Source: Dendrobium chrysotoxum
Lineage: Eukaryota; Streptophyta; Magnoliopsida; Asparagales; Orchidaceae
Assembly: GCA_019925795.1 (NCBI GenBank)
Contig: CM034303.1
Location: 1,736,001-1,800,000, forward strand
DNA: 64,000 nucleotides
Direction: 5' to 3'
The notes beneath the pieces were generated by a model, which was not told the DNA's origin, ran no database searches, and worked only from the letters and a program-made list of their open reading frames with translations. Below are positions 1 to 10,854 of the stretch, one piece after another (within the stretch, counting starts at the first letter, position 1; each line of letters begins with the position of its first letter). The position numbers and the translations under genes are program-made.

Positions 1-244
1 TTCCACCGATTACCACATCATACCGCCTCCATAATGATGAGTGGTCATGCACGCCTCCTTAATTTCTATCAATCCAATAACAATGGGGAACTAGAGATTT
101 TGAAACGGTTATGAGAAGAAGTATCTAAGACCGTCGTGATTATATCATCTCCTTGCGGCTAGTAGCTCCACGCAGTCCTATAAATATCATACGTGATTGT
201 AGAAGATGGACCTTTGGCCCATCGTGATTATACCAAACAGCCCC
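1..244. mobile_element. Right end of a PIF/Harbinger-like (Tourist-type) MITE, cut by the window edge
   Basis: The segment ends in CCAAACAGCCCC at 233-244, followed by TTA/TAA. This is the same terminal repeat and target type as the complete element at 873-1765. The left end is not in the window, so length and target duplication cannot be tested. No gene is seen in these bases. Confidence 0.5.
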
Positions 245-318
245 TTAACGAGAATACTGATAACTATCATATCACGCCACTTCCACTACTCAAAATAATA
301 ATGATATCAACAGCCATT

Positions 319-703
319 TCATCTCTTAAAATCATTAAAAGAAGAACAAGCAAATGAATCAAGAGAAGGTACCATCTCAAGAATGTTCTTAACTGCATCA
401 GCCACATTCTTGTCCCCAATCCTTTGCACTAATACATCGTTAAAGGTCCCGCTTCCCACTCTTTGAGCTAGGGCTTCCCCACACCTCCCTGTCGTAATAC
501 CCACAATAATGTTTGATTCACTTCGTATTCCTTCGACATTTTTAGGGCACCAAGACAGAGAAAGGGATACCTCTAGAGAATGGAGGAGGCGAACGGGAAG
601 GAAAAAATTTCAGAATTTGCGGCAAGGAAGGGCCGGCCTTTGTGCTGCCGCTGGGGAGCCAGGCGGCGAAGCGAGCACTAACGGCGGCGATGGCCGTATT
701 CAT
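319..703 (-). pseudogene. Small gene of unknown function with a probable 1-base frameshift
   Basis: Two adjacent minus-strand reading frames look like one protein. The first starts at the ATG at 703-701 (MNTAIAAVSARFAAW...) and is rich in Ser, Arg, Ala and Pro, like a plastid transit peptide. It runs to a stop near 542. The second continues from about 534 in the next frame to the stop at 319 and has coding-like composition (motif GITTGRCGEALAQRVGSG, then a helical Asp/Val-rich end). Removing a single T near 533-535 would join the frames, so either a 1-base insertion or a sequencing error has occurred. The joined product would be about 127 residues. I do not recognise the family. A GC-rich patch (540-780) over the start fits a promoter or 5' UTR. 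It could also be two chance frames. Confidence 0.33.
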
Positions 704-872
704 CTTCCAGGTTTTCTGGCCTCTCCTGCTACCGAGCAGTTTTTTTCGCTCGGAGGAGCTCTTTGGCTGAAGTAGGATTAAAAACAAACCCTTGCGGGTT
801 AAATTGAATGAATAAAAAAAATTTATCAGATATTCTAATTAAAGGGTTACATAATTATAAGAAAGAAATTAA

Positions 873-1765
873 GGGGCTGTTTGGCAACAAGTGTGATTTA
901 GTAAATCCTGTAAATTCAAATTTAGTAAATCCGAAATATGTTAAATTCTAAAATTGTTTGGTATGTCAAATATTAAATTTTGAGAAACTGTTTGGTAACA
1001 TATTTCAGGATTAATGGTAGTTGGAGATTTAAATGTGAAGAAAATAATTATAATTTAAAAAATAAAATTATAATTAAAAATAAAAATTAATGTGTTATGA
1101 ATTTAATAACATGTTAAGTTCAAATTACTCATTAATTATTATTTACACTATTAAGTATATATTTAATAATGCACATTTTAAGTTATATTAATTAAGCTAA
1201 TCATATTAATATTTAATTACTAATTATAAAATTAAGTTAAATTAGATGATTAATTTATGCACTACTTATACTATTAATTATTTAATTAATTTACTTAATT
1301 ATTAATATTTTAAATTATATTAATTAAGTTAATCAATAATAACTTAGAGGGGTCTAGGGTTTGCCTTTCATCTTCTCTTTTCGTCGTTGCTATTCGGCTT
1401 TGTTGCTTCGCATGAGGTGTATAGATTGCACGCGTCGCTTCTTCGTCTCCTTCATGGTTGTTCGACTTCGCCCCTTCGACGATTTTCCCTTCATGTCGGA
1501 ACGGAAGTTACCACATTTTGATCGGAAGCAAGAACAGGAGCTCGCTGGCTGTGAAGTTAATTTTCTCCCTTTCGCGCGCTTCTAATGTTAAATCCCGTTA
1601 AATCCGCCGAACCGAGGGATTTAGTAAATCCGGGATTTAAGCCGTAAATCCGTAATTCCAGAATTTACGGAATCCCGGGATTTAACGCGCGCGCAAAAAC
1701 CGTTTGGCTGGATTTAGCGTAAATCCAACTTAAATCCCACGATAAATTCGATACCAAACAGCCCC
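873..1765. mobile_element. Non-autonomous PIF/Harbinger element (Tourist-like), 893 bp
   Basis: The terminal inverted repeats GGGGCTGTTTGG (873-884) and CCAAACAGCCCC (1754-1765) are exact complements. They are flanked by TAA on both sides (870-872 and 1766-1768), the 3-bp target typical of PIF/Harbinger. Subterminal regions are full of GGATTTA/TAAATCC motifs in both orientations (about 895-1010 and 1590-1745). The AT-rich middle is interrupted by a GC-richer segment at about 1350-1590 that holds only a chance ORF. No transposase is present. Confidence 0.8.
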
Positions 1766-1768
1766 TAA

Positions 1769-2723
1769 GAGTAAAATGATATAAAGTGTAAAAAAAAATA
1801 AAATGTATTTAAAATATTTGAAATTATTCCGATGGTTTTAAAAAATAAATCATGTGATTTTTTTTTATTTGAAGTGAAATGAATTCAACATAAAGTGAAA
1901 TGACGATGTTGGTCAATGAAGATGATGAAAGACAACGAGTGGTGGCTATAGGTGATAGCTAGTGGACAGCAACCGCGACAATAATAGGCGGCTCCGATGG
2001 CAGCCAACAGCTGGGGAGCATAGGGCAGTGGTTGGCCAATGTCGTCAAGCAGCAGCATGCGACTAATGGGGTTGGCCACAGGCAATAAGAGCGGAGTCAA
2101 CTTGCGGTGCATTGGAAATTCAGTCAAAAACATTCGAGTTTAAAACATAAAAAATATAATGTGGAGTGAAAAAGGAATTCAACAAACCTTTAATCTTCAT
2201 TCCTCTTTCATCAAATTAAATGCCAAAATTTTCAAATCATCAGCATTTAGAATACTTTTCATTTCTTTCTCAGCAAACCAAATATCATGCATATGAAAAA
2301 GGAACATAAAGAATTCTAAATATAAGAGTCTTGAAAATTTTGATGTTCGGTTTGATAAAAAAAGGAATGCAAAGGAAATTTTTTTAAGAATTAAATTTTT
2401 ACTTAGAAGTTTATTTTACTATATTCTAAAATCGCACAATTTAGGTTGAATTCCTTTTCATTGCCGCTGCCACTTGTCACCATCGCTAACGGCTACCACC
2501 ACCAGGCATTAGAATACTTTTCATTTCTTTCTAGTTTGATCTTTTTGAGGTGGTTTGAGATTATTTTCTTATGTAAAAATGTGATTGCTTAAATTAAAAT
2601 TATTAAGATCTGTACTATTAACGACAAGAAGTGGGCATGCCATAAAGCAGTAAGAGGTTTTTGTTGAGGTTTGAGTGAGGCAAGACAAATTCACCAGGAG
2701 CAAAAACTACTCAATCAAAGACT

Positions 2724-2727
<4 letters not shown>
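1769..2727. other. Intergenic, no gene recognised
   Basis: AT-rich DNA with one GC-richer island at about 1900-2110. The open frame there has no recognisable domain and no splice context. I see nothing that supports a gene. Confidence 0.5.

Positions 2728-2780
<53 letters not shown>
2728..2780. repeat. (GA)n microsatellite, about 26 units
   Basis: Uninterrupted GA dinucleotides. The open frames on both strands across it are products of the repeat. Confidence 0.97.
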
Positions 2781-2782
<2 letters not shown>

Positions 2783-3198
2783 TTGGCGTAATTCCTCAGT
2801 TTTCCGATTTGAAACGGCAAATGCAGTTGAAGGAACCTGTTTGGAAGCATTGCGTTTGTAAAATTATTTTTCCCGAAACTTTGTTTATTGATCGTCTGTA
2901 AAAGCATCTATGTATCTGCTTCTCCGTTCTATTAAACTTCTTTTTCTTTAATGTCTTTTTCTAAAATTATGTTTTACAAAAAGAGTGTAGGAACCAAACG
3001 GAACCTTAGTCATGTTAAACTCCAATTTAGTTCATCAGAATGACCTTTAATGCATGCTTCACATCAAAATCATATGAGTGGAAACATCAATGTAATAAAT
3101 AGAAAACTTCAATGAAAATTAAAAGAAAATGAGAATAATTCTGTAAAAGCTATATACTGCTTCAGAGCTTAAAATTATGAAAGTGTTTATACTAAAAA

Positions 3199-3388
3199 CT
3201 TCATTTGAGACAGCATTCTTACTGCTTTTTATAGCTGTTTTTTAATAAAAAAAGTTTTTGAACTAAAAAACTGATTTAAGGTTTCATTTGACATTGCTTC
3301 CTCACTGCTTTTTAAAGCACTTTCTAGTACAATAATTATTGTGCTAAAAAAATATTTTAAGAAACAGTAAGCAAGCAGTCCCAAATGA
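3199..3388. mobile_element. Compound short hairpin MITE (family A)
   Basis: Two partial copies of a family with ends resembling TTTGGGACAGC...GCTGTCCCAAA and subterminal CTTACTGCTTTTTAAAGC. The copies sit head to tail (about 3199-3280 and 3281-3388). Related copies occur at about 7672, 7792, 8352, 8982, 9142, 9246 and 9752. Confidence 0.55.
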
Positions 3389-3537
3389 GAGAAATTATAC
3401 TTTGTGGTCACCGAACGGTCAAGAGGCGAATCAGAACATGCCACGACACCTGGTACCGAGCGGTACACAACAAAAGACTGACGTGGCGCGTTCTCATTGG
3501 CTTCTGGGCGATGTTCGGTGACCACACAGAATATTTT
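3389..3537. mobile_element. Family B MITE, copy 1
   Basis: Ends AGAAATTATACTTTGTGGTC and its near complement at 3510-3537 (GACCACACAGAATATT). The interior carries GCGAATCAGAAC and GCGTTCTCATTGGCTTC, shared with copies at 5579-5744 and 8613-8760. It lies directly beside a family A MITE, just past the 3' end of the TBL gene. Confidence 0.6.
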
Positions 3538-3607
3538 AATCCTATACATGTTTGGATCAAGAAAAAAAAGAACCTAAGAAATATCTGCCATGAAAACTCT
3601 TAATCTT

Positions 3608-4971
3608 TCATGTCCCATAGCCCATGGAGAGGAGATGAGCAACCAGGATCTCGTTCCATGTGTCGGGCACACCAGGAAGACACCAGTGGCTACAATCCTG
3701 TAGTGCATCGGCTCGTGTGTGTTGCTCCATGTGCTTGGAAGGATGGCCATCGGGTCTTTGCTCGGTGAGATAAGTTATGTTCAAGAATCTCACCTTCTTA
3801 TTTTCCCCTTTCTTCTTCATCACCTCAGATATAACTCCATTGCTCCATGGCTCTGGTCTTAGCATTTCCTCTTCGGTGCTGGGGATAGTTTCATTGTCGC
3901 AGCTGCCACCTGTGTCCCAAGTGCCATTTCTGCATTCACAGATAAGAAAATTTTGCATGAAATTAGGGGTGTCAAAATATATTTTCGGGTCGGGTTCGGG
4001 TCCAACTCAGCCTTAACTCGCCTGACCCGAACTGACCCGATTAGGTAAATGGGTTAGAAGTCTGAACCCAAACTCGACCCGGACACAACCCGATCAACAC
4101 GACCCAACCCACTGACCCGAGAGCAAGGAGGCGAGATGCACGAGCATGGACGACGAGAAATTTCGGGTGTTCAGGTTGACCCGAATCCAACCAATTTTCT
4201 AATCGGGTTGACCCATACCCGAAATTTTCGGGTCGAGTTTGAGTTAAATTTTTTGAGTCGTGTTGAATATTGACACTCCTACATGAAATAAGTATGTTCA
4301 TGTAAGTGACAATATATTAATATATGATATGAGATAGAAATTCTAATATCTCAAAAAGAGCAATTTGTGTCATAATGTTATGTTAATAAATTGTAGATTA
4401 CATCCATAGTAAATATCTTCATAAATTTGTATTTTATCTATAAAATACTCTATGTATTGAGGGAAATTCTATTATATATTTTTTGAATTTTTTTACTGAT
4501 TATATGTAAATGTCTTAATGTTTTGTTATTTAGTTATACTTTCTATTATAAATATATATATTAGTTATTACTCATTTTTATAAAGTTTGACTTAAGCTTT
4601 CTTTTTATGTATATTTTATTATTTTAAGAGTTTTAATTAGAAAAATTTTATGTAGCAAAATATATTTACTCTATTTAAAAATAACTATGAATAAATATTT
4701 TTAAATTTTTAGTGCCCAAAAATCTAGACAATAATTTCCATATGATTTTTGTCAACTAATATAGTTAGATCCACATGACTGAATTTTTAGTTATTTATAC
4801 ACATAATTCTTAAAAAAAAATTATGACTATAAAATAATAATTAGAATAAAAATCAGATTATTATTATAAAAATAATTTCAATGTTGCAATAGCTAAAATA
4901 ATAATTTAAAATTTTCATAAAATAGAAAATTTATATTCCAAGTTATAAATTATATGATGTGGTCTTAATTT

Positions 4972-5006
<35 letters not shown>

Positions 5007-7511
5007 GAATTTAATAATAATCTTTTTCATGGTTTTAATTTGATTAAAAGCAATATAGCTATTAATAAAAATATAATAATTAATTTTAAAAATAATATTT
5101 ATAATTTAAAATTATCAAAAATAATAAATAATATATATATAATTAGCACTTGCCTGTAGTGAGCTTGAGAGAAGCTTCTGAAGAAGACAAAGCTCTTTCT
5201 GTGAAGGAGTTTCTCATCTGCCCATTGGCTTATGGTTCGAATTGCTTTACGAAAAGCTTCCTTAACGTCCATTGTCATATTTATTTTGTTCCCAATTTGA
5301 AAATAATTTCCACTGAAATGAAAAAAAAATTAGATGATGAATTTTTTTTTTTAAGAAGATGATAAATAGCTCAATAATAAGGTATGCAGTTCAATAAATA
5401 TAGAAGAATATTATGTGAAGATTAATTAGGTTTTCAAACATTTATTTTTTCACAGAATAGTTCTACAATGAGTTCTATAAAAAGCTGCAGCCATCCTAAA
5501 CATTACAAGGAGAAGCCAACATAAGAAAAATATTTATTCATCGGTTAAGTGCCACTACGGTAGGGGTGTCAATAAATGGAGAAATTATTACGTGCGGTCA
5601 TCGGACCGTCCAGAGACAAATCAGGATGCATCACGTCACCCCAGTACATAGCGGTAAGCAGCACCGGTACACAGCAAATGGTGATGTGGCGCTTCCTGAT
5701 TCGCCTTTAGATGACGTCGGGTGACTGCACGTAATAATTTTTCTAATAAATGACCTTACCCACCAACCCTACCCAAACCCGATTGGAAAAAAATGGGTTT
5801 TGATTGACCAGTCTAATAAATGAGTCAAATTCAGGTTGGGTTTTTTGACATGTATATTAAACGGGTCGGGTTTGAGTTTTTTAGTTGACCCACAAACCTT
5901 TTTTTTTTACCTGAAAAAAGGCTTGTTAATATCTTTTTTCCTTAATTTTTTTTACTTGTGGGTATAATCTTCATATTTTTTATCAAATATCAAATTTTAA
6001 TTGATACTTTTTTTTAAAACCAAAACGTGTTAACAGGTCGGATTCAGATGATTCAGGTTACTAGTGAGTCGGGTCATTCGGGTTACTAATAGTTCAGATC
6101 CGAACCCAACCCATCAACTTGTTTTGACACTCCTACACCACGCCAACTTCTTAAAATATAATGAGATGATTTAAAATTCTAACTTATAAAATAACGAGAA
6201 AAGAGAAAATTCTGTCTACCTTTTCAGGGTCTTATCGTCATTCCACCAATGTCCGGCATTAAACACAACAACATCGGCGCCGATCCACTTCTTAGATTCC
6301 CAATGAGGCATATCAACATGAATAGCTTTGTGGACAATGGTAGGAGAGTTTGGTGGAGGCCTACCAATAGCCACAAGGAAAGGAGCCCTATAGTACTCAA
6401 TGGTTAGGTTATAGTCCTTGAAGAAAATGATAAGGCATCCTTTGTGCTTTGAGATTGGGTTCCCATATTTCTCATAAACTCTACTTTGATTTGAAATGCC
6501 TATCCATAACATGCAAAGTAGAGATTCCCATTGATTTCTCCCTATTGAATCCCCCACAAATAAAATCCTCTTATTTTTGCTCTTTTCAAGCATCATGGTA
6601 GCATTGAACCTATATTTTTAACACAAAAGATCCTTTTAGCTTAAAACAATAAAAAATAAAATATTTTAATTCATACTTTTTTTAATGAAAAAATAATATT
6701 TTCAAATTTTAAATGAAATTTAAGATATCTCAAAAAAATCATGTTTTAATATTTTATTATTTTATCATAAAATTACATAGCAAATATATATAATCATATT
6801 AATGGAATTATTATATGCATCATGAGATTTTTTATTTCATTTTTCATAAATATTATTCTAATTTAAATATCTTAATAATTTATTATATTATTATAAAATT
6901 TATAATAAATACCTTCACTATTTTTCTATTTATCTCTAAATCAAAATCATAAATTTATATCATTTAAATATAATAAAAAAATATGTCAGGATAAAAATCA
7001 TCGGCTTATTTTTTTGAGATTAATATAATACAAATTTTTTATATGTATAACACTAATCTCAAAGCAAATCTTCTAAACACAAGTTTTTTTATAAGAAAAT
7101 CACTTAATTATTAATTTTAGTAAAAAAAATAGTTTTCTTTTCTAATAAAAACACTGAACAAATTAATTATTACAAAAAGCACCTTGGCAGGTTGCATCTG
7201 TGAGGCTTCCATCGCCATTGAAGATAGTTTATATCTTTCCTTCCATTGAAGCGACAGAGAAAACCAGGGTCAAGGAACGGGCATTCTTCTGAATAATACT
7301 GATCAGAGCCTCCATTAAAAACCCATTTTCCATCTGAATAATCACAGTCTTCCCAGCGGCCATTAGAGAGCTGAGGGAAGGTGAAGGGAAAGGAGAGGAG
7401 AGAGAAGGTTTGGTTGATGGTGAAGAGGGAGAGAAGAAGGAGGAGAGAGATGAGGGTATGGGCTAATAGCCGGTTGAGGAAGGGAGAGGCTGTGAAGATA
7501 GTTAGATCCAT
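3608..7511 (-). CDS. TBL: TBL (trichome birefringence-like) polysaccharide O-acetyltransferase, four exons
   Basis: Exons 7511-7183, 6609-6220, 5312-5154 and 3929-3608 join in phase to 400 codons (399 residues). Residues 1-40 are a short cytosolic tail plus a Leu-rich signal anchor (type II membrane protein). A PMR5N domain follows (about 50-112: CDYSDGKWV, CPFLDPGFLC, WRWKPHRCNLPRF). The PC-esterase domain has the GDS motif at 129-131 (FVGDSIGRNQ) and the C-terminal DxxH at 371-374 (DCSHWCLPGVPDTW). Length and both catalytic motifs are normal for TBL proteins, which O-acetylate cell-wall polysaccharides (xylan, mannan, pectin) in the Golgi; the substrate of this member cannot be told. Introns 1 and 2 have GT-AG borders; intron 3 has a GC donor (see separate entry). 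Introns 2 and 3 carry MITEs. No frameshift or stop is seen, so the gene looks intact. The subgroup resembles TBL8/10/11 from memory only. Confidence 0.93.
3964..4281. mobile_element. hAT-like MITE (family C) in TBL intron 3
   Basis: The 318-bp element begins TAGGGGTGTCAA and ends TTGACACTCCTA. It is flanked by a perfect 8-bp duplication CATGAAAT (3956-3963 and 4282-4289), the hAT target size. The interior is made of repeated CGGGT/CCCGA motifs. No coding capacity. Confidence 0.85.
4290..5147. other. AT-rich remainder of TBL intron 3, with (TA)n at about 4975-5004
   Basis: Very AT-rich intronic DNA. A (TA)n microsatellite of about 14 units lies near 4975-5004. No exon-like segment or terminal repeat was recognised. 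Confidence 0.7.
5148..5154 (-). other. GC-type 5' splice site of TBL intron 3
   Basis: Exon 3 ends ...CACTACAG and the intron begins GCAAGT. AG|GCAAGT is the classic strong context of the minor GC-AG introns. The matching acceptor is ...GAATGCAG at 3930. The GT six bases into the intron would break the reading frame. Confidence 0.8.
5561..6135. mobile_element. Second hAT-like family C MITE, in TBL intron 2, split by a family B MITE
   Basis: It has the same ends as the 3964-4281 element (TAGGGGTGTCAA...TTGACACTCCTA). The flanks CACTACGG and CACCACGC match at 6 of 8 bases, consistent with an aged 8-bp duplication. Bases 5579-5752 inside it are a later insertion plus its target duplication. Confidence 0.78.
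5579..5744. mobile_element. Family B MITE, copy 2, nested in a family C MITE
   Basis: Termini GAGAAATTATTACGTGC and GCACGTAATAATTTTTCT are near-perfect complements. They are flanked by the exact 8-bp duplication AATAAATG (5571-5578 and 5745-5752). The 8-bp target suggests hAT affinity. Confidence 0.85.
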
Positions 7512-7671
7512 AAAGGAAGGAAGAAGTAGTTAAGGAGGGGATGGGAAGAGAAGAGGAGGTGGGAGAAGAGGAAAAGGCTCCACTTGTTTAACCAAAAATA
7601 GGTGATAGAATTAAACCCAAAAAAAAAAAATCATATTTGTATTTTTTTTAACAAATCAAATCGCTCCTAAA

Positions 7672-7938
7672 TTTAGATTTCATTTAGGACAGCTTTCTTA
7701 TATATTTTGTAAAACAACTTTTTAGTAGAACTAGAAAGCTGTTTTAGAAAGCAATAAGAAAGCTGTCTTAAACGAAGCCTTAGATTTTAAATTTTGGGAC
7801 AATTTTCTTATGCTTCTTAAAGCAATTTTTTAGTACAAAAATTTTACTACTTAAAAAGCAATTTTTCAATACAAAAATTAAAAAATTTGTACTAAAAAGC
7901 TACTTTAAGAAGCAGTAAGAAAATTATCCCAAATGAAG
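7672..7938. mobile_element. Two family A hairpin MITEs upstream of TBL
   Basis: Copies at about 7672-7779 and 7792-7938 have inverted ends (GGACAGCTTTCTTA...AAGAAAGCTGTC and GGGACAATTTTCTTA...AAGAAAATTATCCC) with inner inverted AAAGCA/TGCTTT blocks. They lie 160-430 bp upstream of the TBL start codon, in its likely promoter. Confidence 0.6.
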
Positions 7939-8351
7939 CTTTTATATGAATCAACTTTTTCTTGTATTTATTGTCAGAAAAGTAATTATTAAAAAATAAT
8001 GTGAATTTGTAAGATTTTTTTTCGTTTATATTTAAATTTTTGCCTTTAAAAAGTAATTTTTAGAAAAATACTTTTGAAATTGCGTCTGAGAAAGGAGCTT
8101 TTCCTTAAAACTATCTCCAAAATATCCATCTAATTAAAGCCACATCTATTCACCTTTAAATTTATGAATCAACCGTAACAAAGCATTCAAAGCCACGTAA
8201 TATAAATTTTATAACACAAAACTTTTTATTTAAAATTATGATTAAATCTTAATTATAGCAATTTTCTTCCTTAAAATTACAAATAAAATAGAACTTTTAA
8301 GCTTTCCATATATTTTTTTACATGCAACCATTTCTTGTATACTTAAAGGCT

Positions 8352-8447
8352 AAGGCATTGTTTGGGACAGCTTTTTTACTGCTTTTTAATAGAAAGATCA
8401 TTTAAAAGTAAGAAAAAAATAGTAATCTAAAATTGTCCCAAACGAAG
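8352..8447. mobile_element. Family A hairpin MITE
   Basis: Ends TTGTTTGGGACAGC and ATTGTCCCAAACGAA are complementary; length about 96 bp; no coding capacity. Confidence 0.6.
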
Positions 8448-8612
8448 AATAGTCCATTTTTGTTACAAACAATAACAATTAGATTTATGTTAAACTTTTG
8501 GCTCAAATTGAAATTGATTTGAGTCAGGTTTGATCAAAAAGTGAGGCCATCAATATCTCATATGGCTTCTCATGCCTTGTACTTTAATTTTATGATAAAA
8601 GCTGACATGCCG

Positions 8613-8760
8613 CTGAAATTATATGCGAGTTTATAGATGTCGTATGGAGCAAATCAGAACACACCACGTCATTTTTTTTTTGTACCGCTGTGTACCGGGT
8701 GACGTAGCGCATTCTGATTCGCCTTCGGATGATTTGATATCTGCACAGGATAATTTCTCG
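8613..8760. mobile_element. Family B MITE, copy 3 (diverged)
   Basis: Shares the interior CAAATCAGAACACACCACG and GCGCATTCTGATTCGCCTTC with copies 1 and 2. The ends TGAAATTATATGCG and CAGGATAATTTCTC are degraded. Confidence 0.5.
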
Positions 8761-8981
8761 ACATGCGGGTTTCAATTTTCACATACTTAAATTTTGGTGA
8801 CTGCATTAATTATATAATATTAGCTCATTGGTTGAAGATGAAATATCCCTTAAAAGATTCAAGCTCGAAAAGCTCGAAAACCAGAAGTTATCTAATATTT
8901 TGTTTAGATGAACGACTTATTAGAATTATTGTATATAATTTCATTGTAACTGGATTATATAAAAATTCTTTTAATTGTAAG

Positions 8982-9362
8982 TTTTGTTTGGGACAGTTTT
9001 TTTATTGCTTTTAAAATAATTTTTAAGCACAAAAGTTATAATTTTTGTACTAAAAATTGTTTTAAAAAACAGTAAAAAAATTATCCCAAACGAAATGATA
9101 AGATTAATTTACCTATTTTGACTTAATACAAAATTAGTTTATTTGAGACAACTTTTTTAATATTTTTTAAAGTAATTTTTTAATATAAAAATTTTAGCTC
9201 AAAAAAATTACTTTAAGAAGCAATAAAAAAACTATTTCGATTAAGACTTCGTTTGGAACAGCTTTTTAATTGCTTTTGAAAACGAAGTTTTAGTAAAAAA
9301 ATTAAAATTTTTATACTAAAATAATATTTTAAGCAGTAATAAAAATATCGTCCCAAATAAAA
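8982..9362. mobile_element. Cluster of three family A hairpin MITEs
   Basis: Copies at about 8982-9098, 9142-9243 and 9246-9362 each show inverted ends of the GTTTGGGACAG / TCCCAAACGAAA type. A worn copy follows at about 9752-9873. The short ORFs here come from these AT-rich hairpins. Confidence 0.55.
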
Positions 9363-9873
9363 CCTAAACCTTAGACTTTGCCACCAGCACCAACCATAAA
9401 AATGCCAAACCTGGACCTCCAATTTTGATGGCCACTGAAGCTATTTGCAACCACAAATTTGAGAAAAATCTCCAATGTAATTGCTGCAGGCGGTAGTACT
9501 ACTGCAAATTGGGATAATTTTTTTCGTTCTTTTTGTATTAGAAAAATAATCAATAAAACTTAGTGTATTTGAATGACAGTTTTTAAGTAGTTTTTTTTTT
9601 GTATTTAAATTATTAAAAAAAAGCATATTTAACAGTGTTTTAAAAAGAAACTTTTAATAGCATAAATCAGCCCAAACAAAACCTTTGAACAAACAAAACA
9701 GAAGATTCCATCACAAATTAGCTTCTGCTGCTATTTTTTGCAACTTATTTAGGTTTCAATTTCTTACTGATTTTTAAAATAATTTTTTATATAAAAATAT
9801 CTAATTTTAAAAAAATTATTAAAAAACTACTTCAAAAAAAATTAAAAAAAAAAATATCCCAAATAAAACATTA

Positions 9874-10854
9874 ATCATAACAAAATCCTAATATTCCTGT
9901 AACATTATGTAAGCATGTATATTTTGTATCTGAATGTTAAAAATTTAATATTTTAAAAATATAATGAATACTTTATATATAGAAAAGAAATAGCCAAACC
10001 TTATATATAAATATACATAACTATTTTATTTTAAATAAATTAATATTAATAATATTTTTATGTGATTTAAAATTTGAATATTATATAAATAAATATAAAA
10101 GTTTAAATATTAGATACACAAATACATGACAATTATGCTATGCATGTAAATCCCCCAATTTAAGATTAGAATGAATGAAAAGATGGTGATTTAAGCATAA
10201 TTTCAAAATAAAAACCTATAAACTTAAGTGGATAAGTGCCTTAAAGAGTTAAGAAGATGAATTTTAGTGAAAAAAATGACAAAATTAACCTTCTCTCTTC
10301 TCTTCTTCCCAATACCGAACATCAGCTGCCAGATTGCCACTAAATCCTGTACTGGACAACAATAAGAATAGAAGGAATGCCTGATAAAAATTCATGGTAT
10401 ACATTGTTGGTTGAGTTCTACAGATAACAATATAAAAATCTAGCTAAGTTTTGTCCCCTCACATACCAGTTTTAATTTACATATCACAGCCACCCCCGTT
10501 CTAATTTTAATATCAAAATCTCCTCTAACTAACAAAGTAAGAAGAATATAGAATTTACTTGAATAAAGTAATGTAGAGATTATTGAAAGCTAGCAGAATA
10601 GAAGAAAATTGGCATTAAAGAGTGAGTGCTGAGTGCTGAGTGCTCAACTCAAAGAAGGGAGAAATGGAATAGTACTTTTTAACCTGATTTATACCTTTTA
10701 ATTACCTTCCTGGAAGATTCTGGAATTTCTTTCTGATTTCCACAGCCACAGAGTCTTAATTTCAATGATATTCGCGTTCAATTTGGCTGCTGTGAAGATT
10801 TCATCTGATCTTTGCTGAGAGCTGAAGCTTGACAGATAATTATATTTAAGCTGT
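9874..10854. other. AT-rich DNA; proximal part probably E2F 3' UTR
   Basis: No open gene is visible. The part immediately below 10855 follows the E2F stop codon and is expected to hold its 3' UTR. A short GAGTGCT triplication lies at about 10622-10645. I could not fix the cleavage site. Confidence 0.45.

Noticed and set aside
1361..1585. 74-codon frame in a GC-richer patch
   Set aside because: It lies inside the Tourist-like element and has no recognisable domain; composition explains it.
2671..2907. Open frames on both strands through the GA repeat
   Set aside because: They translate a dinucleotide microsatellite and lack any domain.
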